A stretch of 64,000 bases of DNA from Rhodopseudomonas sp. BAL398 (GCF_033001325.1 NZ_CP133111.1:124001-188000), one strand, 5' to 3'. Shown: positions 25,461 to 33,871, counted from the first letter of the stretch. The notes: generated by a model from the letters alone, not told the origin. Numbers and translations: made by a program.

Positions 25461-27002
25461 TCACGCCGCAGTTTGCTGCTTGGGCCAGTAGCGATCCTTC
25501 AGGTGCCGCTTCACCAGCTTGCCGGTCGGCGTGCGCGGCAGTTCGGCTTCGAAGTCGATGCTCTTCGGGCATTTGATCGGCGACAGATGCTGGCGGCAGA
25601 ACACGATCAGCCTGTCGGCCAGCGCCTTGTCGGCGGCGACGCCGTCGCGGACCTGCACCACCGCCTTGACCTCCTCGCCCATCTCCTCGTTCGGCACGCC
25701 GAACACCGCGACGTCGGCGACGTCGGGATGGGTCAGCAGCACGTCCTCGGTCTCCTGCGGATAGATGTTCACGCCACCGGAGATGATCATGTAGCTCTTG
25801 CGGTCAGTGAGATAGAGAAAGCCCTCGGCGTCGACATAGCCGACATCGCCGAGCGTCGACCAGCCTTTGTCGTTATAAGCCCGCTTGGTCTTGTCCGGAT
25901 CGTTGTGATAGCTGAAAACCGGCGCGTCGGCGAAATACACGGTGCCGATCTCGCCTGTCGGCATTTCCTCGTCGGTCTCGCCGAGAATCTTGACCTTGCC
26001 GACCACGGCCTTGCCGACGGTGCCGCGATGGCTCAGCCATTGCTGTGAATTCGACACCGTGACGCCATTGCCCTCGGAGCCGGCATAATATTCGATCAGG
26101 ATTGGTCCCCACCAGTCGATCATTTTGGCCTTGACGTCGACCGGGCAGGGCGCCGCGGCGTGGATCGCGCTCTTCAACGAGGACACGTCGTAGCGCGCGC
26201 GCACCTCCTCGGGCAGCTTCAGCATCCGCACGAACATCGTCGGCACCAGCTGCGACGTGGTGATCTTGTGCTTCTCCACCAGCTTCAGGAATTCCTCGGC
26301 GTCGAAGGATTCCATGATGATCGAGGTGCCTCCGAGCGTGATCGCCATCATGTTGAAGCGCAAGGGGGCGGCGTGATACAGCGGCGCCGGCGACAGATAG
26401 ATGCTGTCGGCGTCCATCCCGCACATGTCGGCGCATAGGATTTTCAGGAACGGACTAGGCAGTTCGATCGGATTGTTCTCGGAGGCCCGTTTGATGCCCT
26501 TGGGCCGGCCGGTGGTGCCCGACGAATACAGCATGTCATAGCCGGCGACCTGGTCGGCGATCGGTCTGGCCGGCTGCGCGCCGGCCTCGCGGTCCCAGGA
26601 GCGGAAGCCCGGCGAGGGCTCGTCGACCATGAAGAAGGCGACGTCCGGCGCGGCGCCGACCAATGGTGTGATCACCTCGCCGCCCTTCGGCGAGGTGATC
26701 ACGACCTTGGCGCCGCAATCCTGGACGATATAGGCGATCTCGTCCGGCTTCAAATAGCGGCTGATTGCGGTGTAATACAGGCCCGCGCGCTGCGCCGCCC
26801 AGCAGATCTCCATGAAGGCCAGCCGGTTCTCCATCAGCAGCGCGACGTGATCGCCGGCCTTGAGACCGAGCGCGCGGAACAGCTGCGCGCCCTGATTGGA
26901 GAGCTCGTCGAGCTCGCGATAGGTGATGGCCTTGCCGGAGCCGGCCATCTGATAGGCGATTTTGTCGGGCTGGGTCTTGGCGTGGATCGACGGATGGGTC
27001 AT
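25461..27002 (-). CDS. AMP-dependent acyl-CoA synthetase (FadD-like)
   Basis: A 513-residue ligase that should activate a carboxylic acid to its CoA thioester. The ATP-binding loop YSSGTTGRPKG lies near residue 170. YYAGSEGNG, GWSTLGDVGYVDAEGFLYLTDR and the C-terminal PRTPTGKLVKR (catalytic lysine) are present in order. GAGGA precedes the ATG. The thiolase gene lies upstream on the same strand beyond a family C repeat. Together with the following ACAD, hydratase and dehydrogenase genes it suggests a beta-oxidation island. A perfect 15-bp-arm palindrome lies inside the gene at 26668-26702. Confidence 0.9.
   Translation of the reverse strand: MTHPSIHAKTQPDKIAYQMAGSGKAITYRELDELSNQGAQLFRALGLKAGDHVALLMENRLAFMEICWAAQRAGLYYTAISRYLKPDEIAYIVQDCGAKVVITSPKGGEVITPLVGAAPDVAFFMVDEPSPGFRSWDREAGAQPARPIADQVAGYDMLYSSGTTGRPKGIKRASENNPIELPSPFLKILCADMCGMDADSIYLSPAPLYHAAPLRFNMMAITLGGTSIIMESFDAEEFLKLVEKHKITTSQLVPTMFVRMLKLPEEVRARYDVSSLKSAIHAAAPCPVDVKAKMIDWWGPILIEYYAGSEGNGVTVSNSQQWLSHRGTVGKAVVGKVKILGETDEEMPTGEIGTVYFADAPVFSYHNDPDKTKRAYNDKGWSTLGDVGYVDAEGFLYLTDRKSYMIISGGVNIYPQETEDVLLTHPDVADVAVFGVPNEEMGEEVKAVVQVRDGVAADKALADRLIVFCRQHLSPIKCPKSIDFEAELPRTPTGKLVKRHLKDRYWPKQQTAA
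26668..26702. repeat. Perfect 15-bp inverted repeat within the acyl-CoA synthetase gene
   Basis: The arms GTGATCACCTCGCCG and CGGCGAGGTGATCAC are exact reverse complements with a 5-base loop (CCCTT). The hairpin sits entirely inside the coding sequence, over residues V-I-T-S-P-K-G-G-E-V-I-T. It may be chance in a GC-rich gene or a structured mRNA element. Confidence 0.9.
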
Positions 27003-27136
27003 GGGCGAGTCCTCATTGATCGATATTGGCGGATGGGTCCGCTCGATTTGTTGTTGCTCAGTTTGCGGGATGATGCCGGTCGGCTCAACCCGTCACGCGG
27101 TACCACAGGCTAAGGAGTGCGCCGCATCCTCGGCGC

Positions 27137-27252
27137 CTCATGGTGAGGAGCGCGCAGCTTTGCGCGCGTCTCGAACCATGAGGATGGTCGGCCTCATCCT
27201 TCGAGACGCCCGACTTCGCCCTTCGGGCTTCGCCGGGCTCCTCAGGATGAGG
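27137..27252. repeat. Palindromic intergenic repeat, family C copy 1
   Basis: Ends CCTCATGGTGAGGAGC and GCTCCTCAGGATGAGG, with inner GTCTCGAACCATGAGG and CCTCATCCTTCGAGACGC arms. It occupies the gap between the thiolase and acyl-CoA synthetase genes. Related copies are at 55564, 58514 and a partial one at 56688. Confidence 0.83.
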
Positions 27253-27273
27253 GACGCCCTCTAGGGACGCTTT

Positions 27274-28446
27274 CTACAGCCGCTCGACGATGGTGACATT
27301 GGCCATGCCACCACCTTCGCACATTGTCTGCAAGCCGTAGCGCTTGTTCTGCTGCTTCAGCGCATGGACCAGCGTGGTCATCAGCTTGGTGCCGGAGCCG
27401 CCCAGCGGATGGCCGAGCGCGATCGCGCCGCCATTGACGTTGAGCCTTGCGGGATTGGCGCCGGTGGTCTTCAGCCAGGCCGCCGGCACCGAGGCGAAGG
27501 CTTCGTTGACCTCGAACAGGTCGATGTCGTCGATCTTCATGCCGGCCTTTTTCAGCGCGCGTTCGGTGGCCGGCAAGGGGGCTTCCAGCATGATCACCGG
27601 ATCGCCGCCGATCATGGTCATATGATGGATCCGCGCCATCGGCGCGATGCCGAGCTGCTTGAGCCCTTTCTCATTGACGATCATAACGCCAGAGGCGCCG
27701 TCGCAGATCTGGCTGGCGGAGGCGGCCGAGAGTTTGCCGCCTTCCTGGATCAGCTTGACCGCCTTGATGCCGTCGAGCGTGGCGTCGAAGCGGATGCCCT
27801 CGTCGATGTGATGGGTGTCGGTGGAGCCGTCGGCGCGGGTGATCTGCAGCGGCACGATCTCGTCCTTGAACCGGCCCGCTTGCGTCGCGGCGATCGCGCG
27901 CCGATGGCTGTTATAAGCGAATTCGTCGAGTTCGTCCTTCGACAGCCCGTATTTCTCCGCCATCATTTCGGCGCCGCTGAACTGGCTGAACTGGATGTTG
28001 GGATAGAGCGTCTCCATCCGCGGGCTCTTGTAATTGCCCATGCCGGCCTTGGCGGCGAGAATGCTGGGCGAGCCCATCGGCACCCTTGTCATGCTCTCGA
28101 CGCCGGCCGCGATCACGATATCCATGGTGCCCGCCATCACCGCCTGGGCGGCGAAATGCAGCGCCTGCTGCGAGGAGCCGCACTGCCGGTCGATCGAGGT
28201 GCCGGGCACGCTTTCCGGCAGCTTCGAGGCCAGCACTGCATTGCGCCCGACATTGACCGCCTGCTCGCCACCCTGGCCGACGCAGCCCATCAACACGTCT
28301 TCGACCGCCGCCGGATCGACGCCGGAACGCTCGACCAGCGAATCGAGCACCGAGGCGGCGAGGTCGACCGGATGCCAGCCGGCAAGACGGCCTCCCCGGC
28401 GGCCGCCGGCGGTGCGTGCGGCGGCGACGATATAGGCCTCGGCCAT
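27274..28446 (-). CDS. Acetyl-CoA acetyltransferase family thiolase
   Basis: A 390-residue thiolase that should cleave a 3-ketoacyl-CoA with free CoA. The acyl-binding cysteine is at about residue 89 in SIDRQCGSSQQALHFAA. The other active-site segments are VNVNGGAIALGHPLGGSGTK-like near the histidine and MCEGGGMANV with the second cysteine. I chose the ATG at 28444-28446 (MAEAYIV) because AGGGAG stands 8 bases upstream; the ATG two codons earlier would leave almost no spacing. It is divergent from a TetR gene, and its product would end the beta-oxidation sequence encoded by the neighbours. Confidence 0.92.
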   Translation of the reverse strand: MAEAYIVAAARTAGGRRGGRLAGWHPVDLAASVLDSLVERSGVDPAAVEDVLMGCVGQGGEQAVNVGRNAVLASKLPESVPGTSIDRQCGSSQQALHFAAQAVMAGTMDIVIAAGVESMTRVPMGSPSILAAKAGMGNYKSPRMETLYPNIQFSQFSGAEMMAEKYGLSKDELDEFAYNSHRRAIAATQAGRFKDEIVPLQITRADGSTDTHHIDEGIRFDATLDGIKAVKLIQEGGKLSAASASQICDGASGVMIVNEKGLKQLGIAPMARIHHMTMIGGDPVIMLEAPLPATERALKKAGMKIDDIDLFEVNEAFASVPAAWLKTTGANPARLNVNGGAIALGHPLGGSGTKLMTTLVHALKQQNKRYGLQTMCEGGGMANVTIVERL

Positions 28447-28513
28447 GAGCATTCTCCCTGTTTTATTGGCTTGCCGGTAGGCGGATGCGCGGGATTTAAG
28501 TGGTGGTGCACGA

Positions 28514-28535
28514 TTTAGTCAATCGATCAATTAAA
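28514..28535. promoter_or_regulatory. Candidate TetR operator between thiolase and TetR genes
   Basis: A 22-bp imperfect palindrome (outer TTTA and TAAA, centre ATCGAT; 8 of 11 base pairs symmetric) in the divergent thiolase-TetR gap. It lies 35 bases upstream of the TetR ATG. AT content is much higher than in the surroundings. Autoregulation by the neighbouring TetR protein is inferred from position only. Confidence 0.4.
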
Positions 28536-28569
28536 CGCTTGAGCGGGAGCCCGGCATGCGCTATCTGCG

Positions 28570-29247
28570 ATGGCGATGGCAGCGCAATTGAACATCTCCA
28601 CGGCGGCACGGGTCCCGACCGGCAAGAACCACACAGCCGAAAAGCTGTTGGTCGCGGCTGGCGAACTCATGATCGAGCGCAATTCGGTGGAGATCTCGCT
28701 TGCCGACATCGCGCATAAATCCGGCGTCAACGCCGCGCTGGTGAAGTATCATTTCGGCAATAAAGAAGGCCTGATGCTGGCGCTGTTGGCGCGCGATGCT
28801 GCCAACGAGACCTCGCAGCTCAATTACCTGCTGGCGCAGCCGATCTCGTCGGCCGCAAAACTGAAACTGCATATCTCCGGCATCATCCGGGCATATCACC
28901 AGTTCCCCTATATGAACCGGCTGATCCATCATCTGCTGCACGGGTCGAGCAGCGACGCCGCCGATGCGGTGGCGAAGTTTTTCGTCGGACCCTTGCTGGA
29001 TTTCCATCGCCGGCTGCTCGCCGAAGGCGTGGCGTCGGGCGAATTCCGCAAGGTCGATCCGGTGCTGTTCTACACCAGCCTGATCGGCGCCTGCGATCAC
29101 CTGTTTTTCGGACGGCACGCAATGTCGCGGGCGATCGGGGTTGGCCCGATCACCGAAGACGTCTGCCGCGCCTATATCGCTCATATCGAACAACTCACCC
29201 TCGGCGGCCTGCTGGCGCCGAAACAGCGGAGCGCAGTCGCCGGGTGA
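28570..29247 (+). CDS. TetR family transcriptional regulator
   Basis: A 225-residue regulator. The helix-turn-helix region spans about residues 25-70, with ISLADIAHKSGVNAALVKYH and FGNKEGLMLALL, the usual end of the DNA-binding domain. The C-terminal ligand domain resembles the family of TetR proteins found with acyl-CoA catabolism genes. It is divergent from the thiolase and upstream of the repeat array and the 3-hydroxyacyl-CoA dehydrogenase, so it probably controls this island. The start is the first ATG; a second ATG two codons on is equally possible, and neither has a clear Shine-Dalgarno. Confidence 0.87.
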   Translation: MAMAAQLNISTAARVPTGKNHTAEKLLVAAGELMIERNSVEISLADIAHKSGVNAALVKYHFGNKEGLMLALLARDAANETSQLNYLLAQPISSAAKLKLHISGIIRAYHQFPYMNRLIHHLLHGSSSDAADAVAKFFVGPLLDFHRRLLAEGVASGEFRKVDPVLFYTSLIGACDHLFFGRHAMSRAIGVGPITEDVCRAYIAHIEQLTLGGLLAPKQRSAVAG

Positions 29248-29267
29248 GGCAGGACTAACAACAAGAA

Positions 29268-29945
29268 GAAACGGCCCAAGGACAACTGGAAGACTCAATA
29301 AGGCTCAACAAGAAACTACCGGGAAACGCCCAAGGATAATTCCACACTAAAAAGAAACGGCCGAAGAAACGCCCAAGGATCAGTTTTGGACCTGCCCGCA
29401 AGAGGCAGGCGAAAGAAACTCCAGGCGATGCCCAAGGATCGACTGAGCCAATCAAGAAAAGACCAGGAAACGCCCAACACTCTTTTTCAACCGGATCAAA
29501 CAACAACCCGGACAATCGGGGACACGCCCAAGGATAAGCCCAAGGATAAGCTTCAAGAACAAAAGCCAACGGGAAACGCCCAAGGAATCAATGCGAGAAC
29601 CGGATACAGCAATAATCCGGAACGTCGGGGAAACGCCCAAGGACACGCCCAAAGACTAGTTTCAAGAACAACCGAAGCAATCGGGAAACGCCCAAGGACC
29701 TCTCTTCAAGAATCGCACTTCAAGGATCTGGCCTCAAGGACATCGTCTCGAGGATCTGGCCCCAAGGTTCTCGCCTCAAGCCTCGCGGATCTGACGCCAA
29801 AGGTCTGGTGCCAAAGCTCTGGCTCCGAGGATCTCCCCAGCCAGGATCCCCGCCTGGATTTCCAGGCTCAATCAATGCCAGTCTCGAATCGGGCCAGGGT
29901 CCGGGTCGGGCACAGGTTTCAAGGCCAAGCCAAAACGCCCAAGGA
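29268..29945 (+). repeat. Degenerate ~14-bp tandem array with CAAGGA core
   Basis: The 711-base gap between the TetR gene and the SDR gene is filled by a degenerate repeat. The most regular form is GAAACGCCCAAGGA. Exact CAAGGA occurs 12 times, starting at 29277, 29331, 29374, 29433, 29529, 29541, 29581, 29638, 29693, 29721, 29735 and 29940. Spacings in the first part cluster near 12-14, 40-43 and 54-59, that is multiples of about 14. The plus strand is purine- and C-rich with very few T. The spacing does not keep a reading frame, so it is not a protein repeat. The last copy forms the Shine-Dalgarno (AAGGAAAGGG) of the SDR gene. No known element is recognised. Confidence 0.85.
29718..29863 (+). 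repeat. Strict 14-bp tandem sub-array
   Basis: Within the larger array this stretch divides cleanly into 14-base units: CTTCAAGGATCTGG (29718), CCTCAAGGACATCG (29732), TCTCGAGGATCTGG (29746), CCCCAAGGTTCTCG (29760), one 21-base unit, then CGCCAAAGGTCTGG (29795), TGCCAAAGCTCTGG (29809), CTCCGAGGATCTCC (29823) and CCAGCCAGGATCCC (29837). The period of 14 shows that the array grew by tandem duplication and then diverged. Confidence 0.85.
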
Positions 29946-29958
29946 AAGGGATTGTACG

Positions 29959-30717
29959 ATGCAGTTGAAAGACGTCTCCGTTCTCATCACCGGCGGAGGG
30001 TCCGGCCTCGGCGCCGCGACCGCGCGCGCGATGGCTGCCAAGGGCGCCAAGGTCGCCGTGCTCGATATGAACAAGGACAATGCCGAGAAGGTGGCCGCCG
30101 AGATCGGCGGCGTCGCCTGTGTGGGTGACGTGTCCGAAGAGGCTCCGGTCAAGGCCGCGATCGAGAAGGCCGAGGCGGCCCACGGCACGATCCGCGTGCT
30201 GGTCAATTGCGCCGGCATCGGCGGCGCTGTGAAGACCGTCGGCAAGAACGGCGCCTATCCGCTCGATCACTTCACCCGCATCATCAAGGTCAATCTGATC
30301 GGCTCGTTCAACTGCATCCGCCTCGTCGCCGAGCGCATGCAGAACGCGCCGACGGTCGGCGAGGAGCGTGGCGTCTGCATCAATACCGCATCCGTCGCGG
30401 CGTTCGACGGCCAGATCGGCCAGGCCGGCTATTCGGCCTCCAAGGGCGGCATCGTCGGCATGACGCTGCCGGTGGCGCGCGACCTCGCCTCGATGAAGAT
30501 CCGCGTCATGACCATCGCGCCCGGCCTGTTCCTGACGCCGCTGCTGATGGGCTTGAGCGAGGAAGCGCAGAAGAGCCTCGGCGCCCAGGTGCCGCATCCG
30601 GCCCGGCTCGGCGATCCGTCGGAATACGCCTCGCTCGCGGTGCAGATCGTCGAGAACCCGATGCTCAACGGCGAGACCATCCGTCTCGACGGTGCGATCC
30701 GGATGGCGCCGCGCTAG
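29959..30717 (+). CDS. 3-hydroxyacyl-CoA dehydrogenase, SDR type (HSD17B10-like)
   Basis: A 252-residue short-chain dehydrogenase resembling type II 3-hydroxyacyl-CoA dehydrogenase. It has the cofactor turn [30 protein letters not shown], and the catalytic YSASKGG with serines in [18 protein letters not shown]. The C-terminal [11 protein letters not shown] and [15 protein letters not shown] are characteristic. It should oxidise 3-hydroxyacyl-CoA with NAD. The start is the ATG at 29959 with AAGGAAAGGG upstream. The same frame stays open back to 29386 through the repeat array, but that part is low-complexity and not family-like. A hydratase, an acyl-CoA ligase and ACADs follow. Confidence 0.92.
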   Translation: MQLKDVSVLITGGGSGLGAATARAMAAKGAKVAVLDMNKDNAEKVAAEIGGVACVGDVSEEAPVKAAIEKAEAAHGTIRVLVNCAGIGGAVKTVGKNGAYPLDHFTRIIKVNLIGSFNCIRLVAERMQNAPTVGEERGVCINTASVAAFDGQIGQAGYSASKGGIVGMTLPVARDLASMKIRVMTIAPGLFLTPLLMGLSEEAQKSLGAQVPHPARLGDPSEYASLAVQIVENPMLNGETIRLDGAIRMAPR

Positions 30718-30741
30718 GCGGCGACAAGCGAGCACGAACTA

Positions 30742-30865
30742 ACCCTCTCCCCCTGTGGGAGAGGGTGGCGAGCGAAGCTCGCCGGGTGAGGGGGTGCCGC
30801 GAGTCCGACCCCTCACCGGGCAGACATCGCAGCCAACGCAAACAATCCCTCTCCCACAAGGGGAG
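30742..30865. repeat. Palindromic intergenic repeat, family E copy 2
   Basis: Outer arms CCCTCTCCCCCTGTGGGAGA and CCCTCTCCCACAAGGGGAG with an inner TCGCCGGGTGAGGGGGTG block and CCCCTCACCGGGCAG. It lies between the SDR and enoyl-CoA hydratase genes of the beta-oxidation island. It is the longer relative of 10274-10383. Confidence 0.82.
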
Positions 30866-30950
30866 CGGCGCTGCAACGACCGCCGCAATCGGCGAAACAA
30901 TAAGCCCTGGCTTCGCAGGGTAACAGAAAACGAGTTGCGGGAGTAATGGC

Positions 30951-31757
30951 GTGACCAAGGCCCTGTTGATCGACCATGCCGACGGCGTCGATTGGGTGAC
31001 GCTGAATCGGCCCGACAGTCTCAATGCCCTCAATCCCGAATTGGTCGACGCGCTCAACGCCTATTTCGGCCAGTTGCAGCGCAACCGCGACACCCGCCTC
31101 GTGGTGCTGAAGGGCGCCGGCAAGAATTTCTGCGCCGGGCTCGATCTCAAGGAAGCCATGGCGCGCCGTGCCACGCGGCAGGAGCCGCCGGGCGTCACCG
31201 AGTCCTTGGATTCGCAGCGCCGGATCGCCGACATCGTGATGCTGATGCGGCGCTGTCCGCAGCCGATCATCGCATTGGTGCAGGGCGCGGCGGCCGGCGG
31301 CGGTTTTGCGCTGGCGCTGGCAGCCGACATTCGCATCGCCGGGCGTTCGGCGCGGATGAACTGCGCCTTCATCAAACTCGGTCTCGGCGGCTGCGACATC
31401 GGCACCTCCTATTTCCTGCCCCGTTTGGTAGGCGTGTCGGTGGCGTCCGAACTGATCCTGACCGGGCGCTTCATCGGCGCCGAACGCGCGCTGATGACCG
31501 GCCTGGTTTCCGAAGTGGTCGAGGATGATCAGCTCGACGCAGCTGCCGCTCCCTTCATCGACGCCATGCTGGCGGCATCGCCGATCGGGCTGCGGCTGTC
31601 GAAGGAATGTCTCAACATGGCGGTCGACGCCGGTTCCATCGAGCAGGTGGTCGCGATGGAAGATCGCAACCAGGTGCTGTGTTCCCGCTCGGAGGATTTC
31701 GACGAGGGCATCAGCGCATTTCTGGAAAAGCGCAAGCCGGTCTATATTCGACGCTAG
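30951..31757 (+). CDS. Enoyl-CoA hydratase/isomerase family protein
   Basis: A 268-residue crotonase-fold enzyme. WVTLNRPDSLNALNPELV is the N-terminal signature, FCAGLDLKEAMAR and GAAAGGGFALALAADIRI form the oxyanion hole. The segment FIKLGLGGCDIGTSYFLPRLVG lacks the classic second glutamate (glycine/cysteine in its place), so it may not be a simple hydratase. The start is a GTG at 30951 with GGGAG upstream. It follows the SDR gene across a family E repeat and precedes the acyl-CoA ligase by 53 bases. Confidence 0.87.
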   Translation: MTKALLIDHADGVDWVTLNRPDSLNALNPELVDALNAYFGQLQRNRDTRLVVLKGAGKNFCAGLDLKEAMARRATRQEPPGVTESLDSQRRIADIVMLMRRCPQPIIALVQGAAAGGGFALALAADIRIAGRSARMNCAFIKLGLGGCDIGTSYFLPRLVGVSVASELILTGRFIGAERALMTGLVSEVVEDDQLDAAAAPFIDAMLAASPIGLRLSKECLNMAVDAGSIEQVVAMEDRNQVLCSRSEDFDEGISAFLEKRKPVYIRR

Positions 31758-31810
31758 AGACGACGATCTCGATCGGCCCGACAAGAGGCTGCGACAATGG
31801 GAGAAGCCAG

Positions 31811-33685
31811 ATGACCGCAAGCGCCGCCGCCGTGATGGACAAGCCGGCCTTTCGCAAGATCGACTGGTTGCCGCGGGACATCGCCGTCGACCGCCGCCCC
31901 GACGGCGTGATCGTGCTGAAGTCGAAATTTCCGCTGAATGAATACGAGCCGCATATCCCGGCAGCGCTGGCGCGTTGGGCCAAGGAGCGGCCGGATCGGA
32001 TCTGGTTGGCGCAGCGCACGGGCCCGCAGCGGCAATGGCGCAAGCTCAGCTATGGCGAGGCCAAGGCCAGCGTCGACGGGCTGACCCAGGGCATTCTCAA
32101 TCGGCAACTGCCGGCCGGACGGCCGGTGGCGATCCTGTCGGGCAATTCGATCGAGCACGCGCTGATGACCCAGGCGGCGATGCAGGCGCGCACTCCGGCG
32201 GCGCCGGTGTCGCCGGCCTATTCGCTGATGAGCCACGACCACGTCAAATTGAAATATCTGTTCGATCTGGTGAAGCCGGCGCTGGTGCTGGTGCAGGACG
32301 CCGGCGCTTTCGCCAAGGCGCTGCGCGCGCTCGATCTGACCGGCGTGACCGTGGTCCATGTCACGGGTCCGGTCGAGGGCATTCCCAGCATTCCCTTCGC
32401 CGATCTGGCCGCGACGCCGGTGACCCAGCAGGTCGCCGATTCGATCGCGCAGATCACGCCCGACACCGTCGGCAAGCTGCTGTTCACCTCGGGCTCGACC
32501 GGGATGCCGAAGGCGGTGATCAATACCCAGGCGATGATGTGCGCCAATGCGGCGATGATGATGCAGGTGCGGCCGCGCGATCCGAATGGCCCGCAAGCGA
32601 CCTATCTCGACTGGATGCCGTGGAACCACACCATGGGCGGCAACGCGCTGTTCAATCCGGTGCTGATCGAAGGCGGCACGCTGTATATCGACGACGGCCG
32701 GCCGATGCCCGGCCTGATCGACGAGACGCTGCGCAATCTGCGCGAGGTCTCGCCGACTTACTACGCCAATGTCCCGGCCGGCTACGCTGCGCTCGCCAGC
32801 GCGATGGAGAAGGACGACGCGCTGTGCCGGTCGTTCTTCAAGAATCTCGGGCTGATGGCCTATGGCGGCGCGCGGCTGCCGGATGATCTGTTCGACCGCA
32901 TGCAGGCCTTGGCGGTGCGCGCCACCGGGCAGCGCATCGTGTTCTACACCGGCTATGGCTCGACCGAGACCGCGCCGACCTCGACCGGCACCTATTGGGA
33001 CACCGAGCGCGTCGGCCTGATCGGGCTGCCATTCCCCGGCGTCGAATTGAAGATGATCCCGATCGGCGACAAATACGAATTGCGGTTGCGCGGCGTCAAC
33101 GTCACGCCGGGCTATTACGGCCGTCCCGATCTCACCGAGGCCGCGTTCGACGAGGAGGGCTTCTACAAGATCGGCGACGCCGGCGTGTTCGTCGACAAGG
33201 ACGATCCGGTGCAGGGCATCATCTTCGCCGGCCGCGTGGTCGAAGATTTCAAGCTGATGACCGGCACCTTCGTCCATGTCGGCTCGGTGCGCACCGATGC
33301 GATCGCCGCCGCGACGCCGGTGATCCAGGACGCGCTGGTGGCCGGGCAGGACCGTCCCTTCATCGGCTTGTTGGCTTGGCCTAATCTGCACGCCTGCCGG
33401 CAGATCGTCGGCAATCCGGACGCGACTTACGAGGACGTGGTGAAGCATCCCGCGGTGCTGGCGGCGCTGCGCAAGGGGCTCGAGACGCATAATGCGACCA
33501 CCGAAGGCGCCAGCTCGATGCGCGTCGCCCGCGTGATGCTGATGACCGAGCCGGCCTCGATCGACGGCAATGAACTCACCGACAAGGGTTACATCAACCA
33601 GCGCGCCGGCCTCGAACGCCGCGCCGATCTGGTGGCGCGGCTCTATGCCGAGCATCCGGATCCGGATGTGATGGTGCTGCAGTGA
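31811..33685 (+). CDS. Feruloyl-CoA synthetase-like acyl-CoA ligase
   Basis: A 624-residue AMP-forming ligase. FTSGSTGMPKAVINTQ is the ATP-binding loop, DWMPWNHTMGGN, MAYGGARLPDDLFDRMQ, YTGYGSTETAPTST and the C-terminal GRVVEDFKLMTGTFVHVG are the pattern of the feruloyl-CoA synthetase subfamily, which are longer than FadD-type enzymes. A phenylpropenoid or related aromatic acid is the likely substrate class. I chose the ATG at 31811 with GGGAGAAG upstream; the frame is open earlier but overlaps the hydratase gene. Its place between a hydratase and three ACADs suggests side-chain beta-oxidation. Confidence 0.85.
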   Translation: MTASAAAVMDKPAFRKIDWLPRDIAVDRRPDGVIVLKSKFPLNEYEPHIPAALARWAKERPDRIWLAQRTGPQRQWRKLSYGEAKASVDGLTQGILNRQLPAGRPVAILSGNSIEHALMTQAAMQARTPAAPVSPAYSLMSHDHVKLKYLFDLVKPALVLVQDAGAFAKALRALDLTGVTVVHVTGPVEGIPSIPFADLAATPVTQQVADSIAQITPDTVGKLLFTSGSTGMPKAVINTQAMMCANAAMMMQVRPRDPNGPQATYLDWMPWNHTMGGNALFNPVLIEGGTLYIDDGRPMPGLIDETLRNLREVSPTYYANVPAGYAALASAMEKDDALCRSFFKNLGLMAYGGARLPDDLFDRMQALAVRATGQRIVFYTGYGSTETAPTSTGTYWDTERVGLIGLPFPGVELKMIPIGDKYELRLRGVNVTPGYYGRPDLTEAAFDEEGFYKIGDAGVFVDKDDPVQGIIFAGRVVEDFKLMTGTFVHVGSVRTDAIAAATPVIQDALVAGQDRPFIGLLAWPNLHACRQIVGNPDATYEDVVKHPAVLAALRKGLETHNATTEGASSMRVARVMLMTEPASIDGNELTDKGYINQRAGLERRADLVARLYAEHPDPDVMVLQ

Positions 33686-33698
33686 ACCGCCCCCCGCC

Positions 33699-33817
33699 GT
33701 CATTGCGAGGAGCACCGGATCGGCGCATTCCGCGCCGTCCGGCACAGGCTCCGCGACGAAGCAATCCAGGGCTCAGCATTCTGCGCCCCTGGATTGCTTC
33801 GCTTCGCTCGCAATGAC
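33699..33817. repeat. Palindromic intergenic repeat, family A copy 3
   Basis: Ends GTCATTGCGAGGAGC and CGCTCGCAATGAC, with inner GAAGCAATCCAGG and CCTGGATTGCTTCG arms. It lies between the acyl-CoA ligase and the first of three acyl-CoA dehydrogenase genes. Confidence 0.85.
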
Positions 33818-33871
33818 GATGCAATGAGCGATACCGACAACAAACTTTAGATTCCGAGCAGAGGCAGACCC

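Noticed and set aside
29268-29945. CRISPR array
   Set aside because: The repeat is only about 14 bases, degenerate, and the intervals range from 12 to 59 bases with no uniform spacers; no cas genes are present.
29386-29958. In-frame N-terminal extension of the SDR dehydrogenase through the repeat array
   Set aside because: The frame is open, but the translated part is low-complexity, not family-like, and the repeat spacing does not keep the frame. The SDR starts cleanly at 29959 with a good ribosome site.
31754-33745. Minus-strand open frame of 663 codons opposite the feruloyl-CoA synthetase-like gene
   Set aside because: The translation is rich in R, H, Q and G with no recognisable domain, as expected for the shadow of a GC-rich gene.
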